64,000 nt of DNA from Dawidia soli (GTDB lineage: Bacteria; Bacteroidota; Bacteroidia; Cytophagales; Cyclobacteriaceae): assembly GCF_018598185.1 (NCBI RefSeq), contig NZ_JAHESC010000028.1:1-64000 (forward strand), in the 5' to 3' direction. Positions 45,577 through 55,104 of this stretch are shown here, one piece after another. How positions within the stretch are numbered: the first letter of the stretch is position 1; every line of letters begins with the position of its first letter. The position numbers and the translations under genes were made by a program. The notes beneath the pieces were generated by a model that was given only the letters and a program-made list of their open reading frames with translations, searched no databases and had not been told where the DNA came from.

Positions 45577-48500
45577 TTAAAATTCCAGGTTGATTCCAGC
45601 GGAGAAGGATTTCATGATCGGATACCGGAAACCATTGCCTGTATTGATTTCCGGGTCCCAGAGATCAAATTTTGAAAAGGTCAGGAGGTTGTTGCCAGAG
45701 ATGAAGATCCGCGCACTCTTCGCACGCGCCTTCTCGGCAAATTCCCGTGGCAGGCTGATCCCGATTTCAACATGTTTCAGCCGCAGCATACTCATGTCGC
45801 GGAGCCACCAGGTAGACGGCCGGTTGTTATTGCCGGCACTCTGAAAGGATGCCCGGGGCCAGAATGCACTCGGATTCGGGTTGTCTACTGTCCAACGATC
45901 GGTCAGCACGGTTTCATACACGTTGCCCGCAGCACCGCCGCCCGAGCCCGGCAGAAAGAAGTCGCCTCCTAATACCCTATACGTTCTGGCATTCCCCTGG
46001 AAGAAAAATCCGAAATCGATGTTCTTGTATCGGGCGTTAAGACCGAATCCGTATACGATCTGCGGGTCGACGGTTCCCGTTAATGTAGTCTGATCGATGT
46101 TCGTAATGGCACCGTCACCGTTGAGGTCGGCATATTTGATATCCCCGGGACGGACCGGACCGAGCTCGGCTCGCGGCAACGTGCTGACCAGTACACCATT
46201 TTCAATGTCGGCAAAATCAGCATTGGTATATAAACGCTCTGCTACATAGCCAAAATTCTGATCGACCGATTTACCGGTCCTTGAACGATAGGTTCCGATC
46301 ACCGCCGGAGCCTCATCTTGCTCAACAATTTCATTTTTGGCGTAGGTGAATGTGCCTTGTCCGGAAATAAACCAGTCTGATGTCAACTGTTTATCGGCGC
46401 TCAGCGAAAGATCAACACCGTGATTCTTCACTTTGCCATAATTGGCATTCGGTTTTTCTACAAAGCCCGCCGAGCTGGGTATTGTCTGGCGCTGCATAAA
46501 AATGTCTTTGCGCTCTTCTTTAAAAAAGTCCACTTGAAGCAATACACTGTTCCAGAATCCCAGCTCTACCCCGAGATTTGCTTTGGTCACCGTTTCCCAC
46601 GTAAGATTCGATACGCCCTTGATCCCTTCCTGCCGGCCGGCTCTGTGGAAGTCGTTGTTAACACCCCAGCGATAGTCGTCGGTCTCGCCGATGGTGGAGA
46701 TGTAAGCATAGCGTATGAATCGATCGTTTCCCACCTGACCGAGGGAGGCGCGGATCTTCAGGCGCGACACAACGTCTTTGATAGCTGACATAAATTCCTC
46801 CTCTGTCGCGACCCAGCCCAGGGCCATGGAAGGAAAAAAGCCGAAGCGGTTGTTCTTTGATAAATTTTCAGATCCATTGTATCCGAAGTTCGCTTCCGCA
46901 ATATATTTACGCTTGAACGAGTAGGAGGCACGCGCAGCCATGCCCTGAAAGCGAAACGGCAATCTGTCGCCATTGTCATAATTCCGCTGGTTGTACAACA
47001 ACAGACCGTCCAGATAATGGTTACCGATGTTGTGGCTATAGTTGAGGCTACCCTCGATATAAACGCTTTTATCGCCAAACTCCGCCTTCGTCTCACTATT
47101 CAAAAATACCTGGCCGAACCGGTCGATATCCAGCATCAATTCCCCGTTTTCATCGCGGCCGGTGGTCGGCTTGTAATAATCCGGATCCTTTTTGCGCACC
47201 ACGCTGTTGGCGGTATAGCGATCAAAAGAAAATAGCACACGGCCGCTCAAGCCGGGAACAATCGCATCCATAGCTTGCTGAACAGAAAAAAGCGACTCGA
47301 TCTTGCTGGTATTGCCGCGTTCATATCCGGTTTGTGTCGCCACGGACCAGGGATTAGTCCGATCCGCATTCACCCGCGGGATCTCACCACTGGAGTATTG
47401 GGTCGGGTGGACATGCGGCGCTGTTTGAAACGCCTGATCAAATAAAAAGTCCATGGATTGCGGCGGGCGGTTCGTCTCCTGCAAATAACCGCCGATGTTC
47501 ACCCGCAGCAAAGTGGTAGGGGTAACATCGAGATCTACGTTGGAGCGGATGTTATAGCGTTTTAATTTCATCGACGAATCCCATTCCTGGTTGGGATCGC
47601 GTGCGACAATGCCGCTCTCGGCATAATGTGAGCCCGTAATGGCATAGCGCAGGAAATTGGTACCGCCGGAAGCCGTTAAATTGATCCGGCTGTTTGACGC
47701 GTTCTCCTTCGTGATCGCATCCAGCCAGTTCACGTCCGGATACAGGTCCGGATCGACTTTGTTGCGTGTGTTGTTGATCCGGTCTTCCGAATAGTTGGGC
47801 AGCTGGCCCTGATCCTGCGATATCTCGTTCATCAGCTCCATGTAATCGGCCGCCCCGATGAACTTGGGCAGTTTTACCGGGCTCGTAACACCCTGCTCAT
47901 ACCGCAACACAATAGAGGGCTTGCCTACATCGCCCCGCTTGGTATTGATGAGCACCACACCGTTGGCACCACGCACGCCATATACGGCGCTGGCGGATGC
48001 ATCTTTTAAAACCGACACCGACTCTATTTCTGCCGGATCGATGGTATTCAGCGAGCGCTCAACACCATCCACCAGCACCAGTGGCGTACGGGAGCCGGCA
48101 AACGTAGAGATGCCACGGATCCAAAAATTCGAATCGTCATAGCCGGGTTCGCCCGAGCGTTGTACACCGATAATGCCCGCAACCTGCCCGGCAAGATTAT
48201 TACTCATCGACCGCGTGGTACCATACTGAAGTTGTTTTTGAACATTGACCGACGAGATCGCTCCCGCACTGGTATATTCCTTCTGCGTACCATAGCCGAC
48301 GATCACCACCTCGTTCAGGGCAGCCACGTCGGTCGTCATCTTCAAATCCACAGAGGCCTGATCACCCACCGAGAGCTCTTCCGTCTTATAACCGATAAAA
48401 GAAAAAACAAGAATGTTCCCCTTGTCTGCCCCGGCGAGGGAATACCGGCCATCGGCATCCGTGACGGTACCGATCAATGTGCCCTTGATCGTAACGCTCA

Positions 48501-48972
48501 CGCCGGGAAGCCCCATCCCTTCTTCATCGGTAACGGTCCCTGTGATCGTTTGGACCAGATTGATCGTGGGGGCTACCTCGGCCGTTTTTTCCCCAGTGCT
48601 TTTAACACTTTGCTTCGTTAAGATGATGTAGTCTCCCAGCAGCCGGAACTGTACATCCTTGGGAAATATACCTCTGAGTACATCCGACAGTTTTTCGTCG
48701 GTGTAGTCATCCGAAACTCTTTCGTCAACAGAAATCGTTTGCGGGTTATAGGTAAATTTTATGGCGACCGATTTTTCGATCTCCAATAAAATCTGCTTAA
48801 TCTTTTTACCTTGAGTATTAACGGATATGATCTCATCCAACACGCTCTGTCCGTATGCCTTGGTGGGCCTCGCAGTCACCACACCCGATACTAAAACTAT
48901 GAGCAATACCTGTAATACTGTAAGTCTCATAATTGTCAAAATCAAACCACGCTGTGTCTGACGTGTTTTCAT
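45577..48972 (-). CDS. SusC-type TonB-dependent transporter with STN domain
   Basis: The 1131-residue outer-membrane transporter has a signal peptide, an STN signalling domain (about 45-115; LLEIEKSVAIKFTYNPQTI), a carboxypeptidase-like regulatory domain (about 140-220; GTVTDEEGMGLPGVSVTIKG), the SusC plug (LNEVVIVGYGTQ, VLKDASASAVYGVRGANGV) and a barrel ending in SAGINLEF. The STN domain talks to a FecR anti-sigma factor, and exactly such a FecR/ECF pair lies upstream, so substrate binding should induce the operon. A 120-bp repeated element begins 8 bp upstream of its start. Substrate unknown. Confidence 0.93.
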   Translation of the reverse strand: MKTRQTQRGLILTIMRLTVLQVLLIVLVSGVVTARPTKAYGQSVLDEIISVNTQGKKIKQILLEIEKSVAIKFTYNPQTISVDERVSDDYTDEKLSDVLRGIFPKDVQFRLLGDYIILTKQSVKSTGEKTAEVAPTINLVQTITGTVTDEEGMGLPGVSVTIKGTLIGTVTDADGRYSLAGADKGNILVFSFIGYKTEELSVGDQASVDLKMTTDVAALNEVVIVGYGTQKEYTSAGAISSVNVQKQLQYGTTRSMSNNLAGQVAGIIGVQRSGEPGYDDSNFWIRGISTFAGSRTPLVLVDGVERSLNTIDPAEIESVSVLKDASASAVYGVRGANGVVLINTKRGDVGKPSIVLRYEQGVTSPVKLPKFIGAADYMELMNEISQDQGQLPNYSEDRINNTRNKVDPDLYPDVNWLDAITKENASNSRINLTASGGTNFLRYAITGSHYAESGIVARDPNQEWDSSMKLKRYNIRSNVDLDVTPTTLLRVNIGGYLQETNRPPQSMDFLFDQAFQTAPHVHPTQYSSGEIPRVNADRTNPWSVATQTGYERGNTSKIESLFSVQQAMDAIVPGLSGRVLFSFDRYTANSVVRKKDPDYYKPTTGRDENGELMLDIDRFGQVFLNSETKAEFGDKSVYIEGSLNYSHNIGNHYLDGLLLYNQRNYDNGDRLPFRFQGMAARASYSFKRKYIAEANFGYNGSENLSKNNRFGFFPSMALGWVATEEEFMSAIKDVVSRLKIRASLGQVGNDRFIRYAYISTIGETDDYRWGVNNDFHRAGRQEGIKGVSNLTWETVTKANLGVELGFWNSVLLQVDFFKEERKDIFMQRQTIPSSAGFVEKPNANYGKVKNHGVDLSLSADKQLTSDWFISGQGTFTYAKNEIVEQDEAPAVIGTYRSRTGKSVDQNFGYVAERLYTNADFADIENGVLVSTLPRAELGPVRPGDIKYADLNGDGAITNIDQTTLTGTVDPQIVYGFGLNARYKNIDFGFFFQGNARTYRVLGGDFFLPGSGGGAAGNVYETVLTDRWTVDNPNPSAFWPRASFQSAGNNNRPSTWWLRDMSMLRLKHVEIGISLPREFAEKARAKSARIFISGNNLLTFSKFDLWDPEINTGNGFRYPIMKSFSAGINLEF

Positions 48973-48980
48973 AAATAATA

Positions 48981-49101
48981 GGTTTTAGGTCATGAAAATG
49001 AACTTAACTATCGCGGAAGGATTGGATACGAGCGGCAATTCATAGTCAATCCCCGTGATTGTAATGCAAGTCGATGGTGTTCTGACATCACCGATTTTTT
49101 T
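48981..49101 (+). ncRNA. Repeated element copy 2, candidate small RNA antisense to the susC leader
   Basis: The second copy of the 120-bp element, in the same orientation as copy 1, lies 8 bp upstream of the susC start codon and 51 bp past the FecR stop. Its terminal hairpin (TCGATGGTGT with ACATCACCGA) has one mismatch and one G-U pair and is followed by T7 on the plus strand. A -7-like TAAATAAT precedes it, less perfect than for copy 1. A plus-strand transcript would be antisense to the susC 5' leader, as described for DonS-type RNAs at ECF/FecR-controlled loci in Bacteroides. Alternatively it is the minus-strand promoter region of susC. Confidence 0.45.
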
Positions 49102-49151
49102 CCGAGTATTTATTATTTCATAGGCAATTCATTTTTTAAGTGGGTTGAAGT

Positions 49152-50240
49152 TTATTGACAGCCAGCACTATTGATGACAACATTCGCATCAATGATCTCA
49201 TAGCTGGCGCCAATTGTTTCGCATATTATTTTGAGCTTGTCCCGCAAGGATTCCGATCCCAGCGGGGCGGTTATATAGCAATTCTTCATAACCTCCTCGT
49301 TGAAGATTATTTCCACGCCATAGGCAGATTCAATCGTCTGAAACGCTTCCGCGATCGGCGCATTGTCAAATGCAAAATCGCTGGGTGCAATCTCGGTCGA
49401 GCCCAAAAACTCAGGAGATTCGATCAACGTCTTTTCAAACTGATGATTCTTTCTTTCGTATGTAACCTGCTGATTCGGCAGGAGTATGACCCCGCCCAGT
49501 TTATCATTATGTTTGACAACCTCTGTCGGCGCCGAGACCGACACCTTACCCGTCTTCACCGATACGAGAACCTTCTCGCCATTTTCCGGAGACTCCACGT
49601 GAAAGCTCGTTCCCAATACTTTGACCACGACTTCATTGGAATGAACAATGAAAGGTTTGTAGGGATTCTTCGTCACATTAAAAAAAGCTTTGCCCAGCAT
49701 GTATACCTGGCGCAAAGAATCTTTTGAAAATCCTTTCTTATACTTCAGCTTGCTTTTGCTTTCCAGCACGACCGTGCTTCCGTCTTCCAGTCGGATCTCA
49801 AGCGGTTCATCGGTATCGTTCATCCGCTCGACAAAGTCGTCGCCCTGTTGATTATATGCAGACAGCGGCTGATCAATCCGGATCAACCGTGGCTGGAACC
49901 AAAACACCGCCGCGGCTGAAAGGAAAAGAACAGACGCCAGGGCTACCGCCCAGATCTTTTTTGAGACCGTCTGTTCAGGAGAACGCCCCGCATTTGCCTC
50001 TACCCGGTCCTGGATGTTGGCCCACATAGCATCGACCTGCGCGCTGTCGTACGCTGTCTCTTCTGCTGCTTTCAGGTTAAGGACCAACGCCCGGGCCTTT
50101 TCAGCTTTTTCCTTTATTTCCGGGTGCGTGGAGATATATAGATCCCAATACTTTACAGCTTCGGGATCTGATTGTTTGACCCAATCTATAAAGCTTTCAT
50201 TTGAAGCAAGATCTTCAACGGTTAAGTTTTTGTGGTCCAT
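49152..50240 (-). CDS. FecR-family anti-sigma factor
   Basis: This 362-residue inner-membrane regulator has a cytoplasmic N-terminal part that holds the sigma factor, one membrane helix (KIWAVALASVLFLSAAAVF, about 85-105), a FecR domain (about 130-240; LEIRLEDGSTVVLESKSKLK, GKAFFNVTKNPYKPF, VKVLGTSFHVESP) and a C-terminal DUF4974 domain (FDNAPIAEAFQTIESAYGVE) that contacts the STN domain of the partner SusC. It lies between the ECF sigma gene (78 bp upstream) and susC, the standard Bacteroidota order. Confidence 0.93.
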   Translation of the reverse strand: MDHKNLTVEDLASNESFIDWVKQSDPEAVKYWDLYISTHPEIKEKAEKARALVLNLKAAEETAYDSAQVDAMWANIQDRVEANAGRSPEQTVSKKIWAVALASVLFLSAAAVFWFQPRLIRIDQPLSAYNQQGDDFVERMNDTDEPLEIRLEDGSTVVLESKSKLKYKKGFSKDSLRQVYMLGKAFFNVTKNPYKPFIVHSNEVVVKVLGTSFHVESPENGEKVLVSVKTGKVSVSAPTEVVKHNDKLGGVILLPNQQVTYERKNHQFEKTLIESPEFLGSTEIAPSDFAFDNAPIAEAFQTIESAYGVEIIFNEEVMKNCYITAPLGSESLRDKLKIICETIGASYEIIDANVVINSAGCQ

Positions 50241-50318
50241 TCGGGCGTATTGTAGTTCTACTTGCTAAGCGCTTTCAAACTTATAGTGCACGAAATGGGT
50301 CGGTTTTACTCCCCTAAC

Positions 50319-50909
50319 TCAAAAAAAATTTAGGAAAATGAAAAAACTGGTAACAGATACCTTGAGATTAACCTTGAGCTTGCGGATGGCCTGAAATATG
50401 AAGTTAGCGGCCGACTGGTAGTTTACGCCCATGATCTTCGCAATTTCCTCGTTTGAAAAGTCATGGTAATAGCGAAGATTGATCGCTTCCTGCTGTCTTT
50501 TAGGCAGCTGGCTGATCAGCGCGCGGAGGTTTTCCATTTGTTGCGATTGCACCTCAAAGCGGATCAATTTGCTTTCATGCGACGGCGAAGCGAGATTTTC
50601 AAACAGATCAAGATCGAGCGTATTGGTAAAATCGTTTGACTTTGTGTTCCGTTGAATTTTGTAGCGAAGCGCTTTGAATAAATAGAATTTGATGGAATTG
50701 GGCTCAGTAATGCGCTCCCGGGTATTCCACAATTCAAAAAACAGATCCTGAATGCTGTCTTCTACCAGCGTACGGTCGCCTGAGATCTTGCTGCCATAGT
50801 TAAGCAACGCACCGACATAAAAACGGTACAGTGCAGCAAATGCAGCCTTGTCTCCGTCTTTAAAAGAGCGCCAGATGTTATCGTCGAGCTGCGTATCGCC
50901 TTTGGACAT
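50319..50909 (-). CDS. ECF sigma factor of the FecI/SusC-associated type
   Basis: The 196-residue product has region 2 (FAALYRFYVGALLNYGSKIS, then VEDSIQDLFFELW) and region 4 (LPKRQQEAINLRYYHDFSN, EEIAKIMGVNYQSAANFIFQ) and no other domain. It should direct transcription of the susCDE operon when released by FecR. The longer frame starting at 50990 begins with TTG and adds 27 unlikely residues, so ATG 50909 is used. The repeated 120-bp element next to susC and upstream of the 1230-residue gene may carry its target promoter. Confidence 0.92.
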   Translation of the reverse strand: MSKGDTQLDDNIWRSFKDGDKAAFAALYRFYVGALLNYGSKISGDRTLVEDSIQDLFFELWNTRERITEPNSIKFYLFKALRYKIQRNTKSNDFTNTLDLDLFENLASPSHESKLIRFEVQSQQMENLRALISQLPKRQQEAINLRYYHDFSNEEIAKIMGVNYQSAANFIFQAIRKLKVNLKVSVTSFFIFLNFF

Positions 50910-51073
50910 GCTACACAGGTTAGGGGTACTTCTACGCAATTTAGAATAAAGATCCGTTTCCGCAAACGTTTTTTGCCGACAATCACCCAAAGCATCGGCA
51001 TCAAATAATATAATGAGCGGGTATCATACTTCCGCTCGCTTCCACTATTTTTAATTATTATCTAAGCTTACAC

Positions 51074-51955
51074 ATGAAATCCCTTCATCTCCTGGGTGCT
51101 CTCATCCTGGCAATCACGTCGTGCCAGGCGCCACCTCCCAAAGACAATATACCGCCGATGATCGGTTATATAGAAGTGGCCGATATTATCCGCGGCCTCG
51201 CGGGTCCTCTTGTGCTCGATCTCAAAAATCCTGTATCGGGCAAACAGGTTGTTGTCGTAGGTTGTCCTCATTCAACAGATACTACGGGCAAAGAATTTGA
51301 TTTGATGGAGATCTATTTTAGACACCTCCGTCCGGATATTGCTTTCAATGAAGGCGGCCCTGTATCCGACAGTGTTCATTTTTCTTCGCGAAGCGAAGCG
51401 ATCTTACGCGACGGTGAAACCGGGTATCTCAAATTCCTCTGTGATCAGGCCGGGGTCAAAATGGTCGATGGTGATCTGGCAGCGAAAGACGAGTTCGCAG
51501 CAATGCTCCAGGATTATCCCCGGGAGGATTTGTTCCTCTATTATACTATTGAACGATTTATGTGGCCCGCTAAATTTGGCGCAAACGGCAATCAATCGTT
51601 CGAGTCTGCATACGACGGCTTCATAAATGACTATTTAATAAAGAATGGATTTCCAGTAGAGGCGTCGCAAAAAAGCCTGATGTATTTTCAAAAGCTGTAC
51701 AGCGAAAAAACAGGCCAACCGTTCGATCGTGATACATTTGATATTTCATGCTTCAATTTTTTGAGTGACAATGGCAAGTACTGCGAACTCGGAAGAGCCT
51801 CCAAGGTTATCCGCGATAAAGCCCTTTTAAAAAAGATCGAAAATGCACTGGAACACTACGACCGGATCTTCGTTGCTTTTGGCGGTGCTCATGTGATTGC
51901 GTTTGAGCCGGCCCTCAAGCAACTTGTGTGGCAAACAAACGCGGTCACAAACTGA
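51074..51955 (+). CDS. TraB/TIKI-like lipoprotein
   Basis: The 293-residue product has a lipobox (AITSCQAPP, Cys near 16). The conserved points of the TraB/TIKI/EreA fold are visible: VVVVGCPHSTD (His near 66), IAFNEGGPVS (Glu), and a C-terminal FVAFGGAHVIAF with the second GxH-type motif. These families are metal-dependent hydrolases or proteases, some cleaving peptide pheromones or Wnt, and the closest named relatives are erythromycin-esterase-like. A specific substrate cannot be given. It sits between the ECF operon and the fructan locus sensor, on the plus strand, with no clear partner. Confidence 0.6.
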   Translation: MKSLHLLGALILAITSCQAPPPKDNIPPMIGYIEVADIIRGLAGPLVLDLKNPVSGKQVVVVGCPHSTDTTGKEFDLMEIYFRHLRPDIAFNEGGPVSDSVHFSSRSEAILRDGETGYLKFLCDQAGVKMVDGDLAAKDEFAAMLQDYPREDLFLYYTIERFMWPAKFGANGNQSFESAYDGFINDYLIKNGFPVEASQKSLMYFQKLYSEKTGQPFDRDTFDISCFNFLSDNGKYCELGRASKVIRDKALLKKIENALEHYDRIFVAFGGAHVIAFEPALKQLVWQTNAVTN

Positions 51956-52117
51956 TAGGATGCCGGGCGATCCATCCCAGGAATCGCACATCAGAGGTTG
52001 CCGTTAACACCACTGAGCACGCGGTTCAGAGGTCTATGCCATTCCCGCGCACGCAATTCAATCGAATGAACTGCTCGTATTCGCATTTTTCGTAGCTTTA
52101 GAGCATAACGACGCCCC

Positions 52118-54895
52118 ATGCTCAACGCTACACTCACCCGGACCTTTGCACTCCTGCTGTGGTCACTCAGTCTCCTCTCCTGCCACCAGGACCCGGAGGA
52201 TCGGCAGTACACGATTGGTTTTTCGCAATGTACCGGCGGTGACGCCTGGCGACGGCAGATGCTGTCGGCCATGAAGGGTGAGCTTCTCTTTCATCCGGAG
52301 ATCGACCTGCAATACCGGGACGCGCGCGGCGACAACGCCAAACAGATCAGCGATATCCGCGACCTCGTCAAGAATGGAATCGACCTGTTGATCGTGTCCC
52401 CTAACGAGGCCAGCCCCATCACGCCCGTGGTGGAAGAAGTTTTTAAAATGGGCATTCCCGTCATTGTTGTCGACAGAAAGATCAGCTCCAGTTTTTATAC
52501 CGCCTATATCGGCGCGGATAACTACGAGATCGGTAAGCTGGCAGGGTCCTATGTTTCCGAGCTGCTGGGAGGAAAGGGCAAACTCATAGAGATCTGGGGT
52601 TTGCGTGGATCAACACCGGCCGTAGAAAGACACAAAGGATTCATGAGCGCATTGTCAGGTTTTCCGGACATCGATATTGTACACGAGTTCGATGGCGCTT
52701 GGGAGATCGACACTGTCAAACATGGCCTGGGGGCAACGATCACACAAGCACCTGCGGTAGACCTGGTGTTTGCACACAACGATGTAATGGCGTATGGCGC
52801 CTATGAGGTGTTTAAAGAAAGTCGACCGGACAACGATACAAAGTTCATTGGTATAGATGGTTTGCCGGGGCCGGCGGCGGGTATCCAGCTCGTGGATGAC
52901 AAGATCTTATCCGCCACGTTCCTCTACCCCACCGGCGGTGAAGAGGCCATTCGCACGGCCGGCAGGATCCTGAAGAAGGAGCACTTTGATAAAGACAATA
53001 TGCTGCTCAGCACGGTCATCGATCCGAAAAATGTGCGCGTCATGAAACTGCAAACCGACAAGATCTCGAGTCAGCAGGCGGATATTCTGCGGCAGCAGGA
53101 AAAAATCAATGAGCAGGTCAATGCCTATACCAAGCAGTCTGTACTCATTTATATATTGCTGGCCAGCCTGGTGGCAACCATCATCGGCGGTGCTGCCGCC
53201 ATCCTGGCCTGGCGTGAAAAGAACGAGATAAACCGGCAGCTCGAAGCGAAGCGAAACCTGATCCTCGAGCAGAAGAACGAGATTGCGGAAATGGCCGAGA
53301 AGGCAGAGTTGGCCACACAGGAAAAGCTGAAGTTCTTCACCAATATCTCGCACGAATTCAAAACGCCGCTGACATTGATCCTCGGCTCGATCGACGAGAT
53401 CATTTCCAAAAACACCCCCGACAGAATAACGTCCACCGACAACCTTCGCCTCATCCGCAAAAATGCTGTCCGGTTGTTGCGGCTCGTCAACCAGCTGATG
53501 GATTTCCGGAAGATCGAAGACCGGAAAATGCTGCTGCGGGCCAGTGAGCTGGATCTCGTGGCGTTCATCGAAGACGTCATGGCGGCATTCCAAAAGACAG
53601 CTTCCCGACGGAACATCCGGTATACATTGCTTGGCCATGCCGACCGGCTTCCGGTATGGTTTGACCCTGATAAGCTCGACAAGGTCATCTTTAACCTCCT
53701 GTCGAACGCATTTAAGTTCACCCATGACAATGGAAAAATAACATTGACCATTTCAGTGGACGAGCCCGCCAGGAATGCGATCATTTTTGTGGAAGACAAC
53801 GGCGTGGGCATGTCCAGGGAAGATGCCGATCACGCTTTCGACCGTTTCCACACCGGTGAGCATTCCGCCGGAACAGGCATAGGACTGTCGTTATCAAAAG
53901 AGTTTATGGAGCTGCACCACGGCAGCCTCCTGTTGACCAGCGAGCCGGGAAAAGGCACGCGCTTCTGTATTGTGCTGCCACTGGGCAAAGCGCATTTGTC
54001 GGACAACGAAATTGCCACCCGCGACCGCGCGTTTGTACACGACGTCGACCACGAGGCCATTGCCGAGGATATACATCTGTCCACTGCCGACAACGACAGT
54101 GAAAACGATCTTACTATTAAGGAGCACACCGTTCTTATTATAGACGACAACCAGGAAATGCGTTTCTTCATCCGGAAGAAGCTGCAGCCGCACTATAATA
54201 TCCAGGAAGCACAGGACGGCGTTTCGGCTCTTGAAAAAGCGTTCAGCACCGTCCCAGACCTGGTCATTTGCGACGTCATGCTGCCCGGCAAGAGCGGCAT
54301 TGACGTGACCACCACCTTGAAAAATGACCTGCGGACTTCCCACATTCCGGTGATCATGTTGACGGCGCGAGGCTCTATCGAGCACAAAATTGAAGGTGTA
54401 AAGACAGGCGCCGATGAATACCTCACCAAGCCGTTCGTGTTTGAATACCTCAGCGAACGCATTAAGGCCCTGCTCAGGAATCGCAAGCTACTGCGCGAGC
54501 ACTACATCCACGGCCTGAATGTCAGCACCGTCACCACCGCCCCCGGCAACCTCGATCGCAAATTCATCAACGACTTTACCGCCCTGATCGAAAAGAACGT
54601 GGCCAATGCCGACCTGGGCGCCAACGAGATTGCCCACGAGCTCGGCATGTCCCGTGTGCAGGTATACCGCAAGGTCAAGGCCCTGCTGGGATTCAGCATC
54701 AACGACTACCTGGTGAACGTCCGGCTTCAGAAAGCAAAATACCTGCTGCTGAACACAGACAAAAGCGTTGCGGAGATAGCCCAGGAGGTTGGGTTCTCAT
54801 CGCCGGCCTATTTCTCCACCATCTTTAAGAACAAAGTAAAACAGCCCCCTACCGAGTTCAGGTCCAATAAGATGAGCCTGCACACCCCGAATTGA
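52118..54895 (+). CDS. Hybrid two-component sensor with periplasmic sugar-binding domain
   Basis: The 925-residue one-protein system has a lipobox-like start (LLSCHQ), a type I periplasmic sugar-binding domain (about 28-330; TIGFSQCTGGDAW, FAHNDVMAYGAY), a membrane helix (about 345-370), a HisKA domain (phospho-His near 412 in NISHEFKTPLT), HATPase (N-box NLLSNAFKFTH, G-boxes DNGVGM, GTGIGL), a receiver (Asp in VICDVMLPG, near 720) and an AraC-type DNA-binding domain (about 833-920). In Bacteroides such a PBP-type hybrid sensor (BT1754) binds fructose and controls a fructan locus. The genes directly downstream here are a fructose porter, a GH32 and a fructokinase, which supports the same role. 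Confidence 0.93.
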   Translation: MLNATLTRTFALLLWSLSLLSCHQDPEDRQYTIGFSQCTGGDAWRRQMLSAMKGELLFHPEIDLQYRDARGDNAKQISDIRDLVKNGIDLLIVSPNEASPITPVVEEVFKMGIPVIVVDRKISSSFYTAYIGADNYEIGKLAGSYVSELLGGKGKLIEIWGLRGSTPAVERHKGFMSALSGFPDIDIVHEFDGAWEIDTVKHGLGATITQAPAVDLVFAHNDVMAYGAYEVFKESRPDNDTKFIGIDGLPGPAAGIQLVDDKILSATFLYPTGGEEAIRTAGRILKKEHFDKDNMLLSTVIDPKNVRVMKLQTDKISSQQADILRQQEKINEQVNAYTKQSVLIYILLASLVATIIGGAAAILAWREKNEINRQLEAKRNLILEQKNEIAEMAEKAELATQEKLKFFTNISHEFKTPLTLILGSIDEIISKNTPDRITSTDNLRLIRKNAVRLLRLVNQLMDFRKIEDRKMLLRASELDLVAFIEDVMAAFQKTASRRNIRYTLLGHADRLPVWFDPDKLDKVIFNLLSNAFKFTHDNGKITLTISVDEPARNAIIFVEDNGVGMSREDADHAFDRFHTGEHSAGTGIGLSLSKEFMELHHGSLLLTSEPGKGTRFCIVLPLGKAHLSDNEIATRDRAFVHDVDHEAIAEDIHLSTADNDSENDLTIKEHTVLIIDDNQEMRFFIRKKLQPHYNIQEAQDGVSALEKAFSTVPDLVICDVMLPGKSGIDVTTTLKNDLRTSHIPVIMLTARGSIEHKIEGVKTGADEYLTKPFVFEYLSERIKALLRNRKLLREHYIHGLNVSTVTTAPGNLDRKFINDFTALIEKNVANADLGANEIAHELGMSRVQVYRKVKALLGFSINDYLVNVRLQKAKYLLLNTDKSVAEIAQEVGFSSPAYFSTIFKNKVKQPPTEFRSNKMSLHTPN

Positions 54896-55104
54896 AACGA
54901 TTTTAGAAGGATGTAACAATAGTAGAAGCCGCCGACGGCATTTCTCTGTTCGAATTTGTATCGACAACCAGCAAGGGGCCGGTGCTGCATACGTTTGTAA
55001 CGGTTTCTTTTCCAGCGAGCGAATGATCCAATTTTGAAAAAGGTTGGTACTTCATCGCAAACCGGATTGCGGCCGCGCCGATACTTTGCGTGAAACTTCT
55101 CGCA

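Noticed and set aside
41731-49101. Repeat pair as an insertion sequence or transposon ends
   Set aside because: Copies are in direct orientation, contain no transposase, lack terminal inverted repeats, and enclose an intact susCDE operon.
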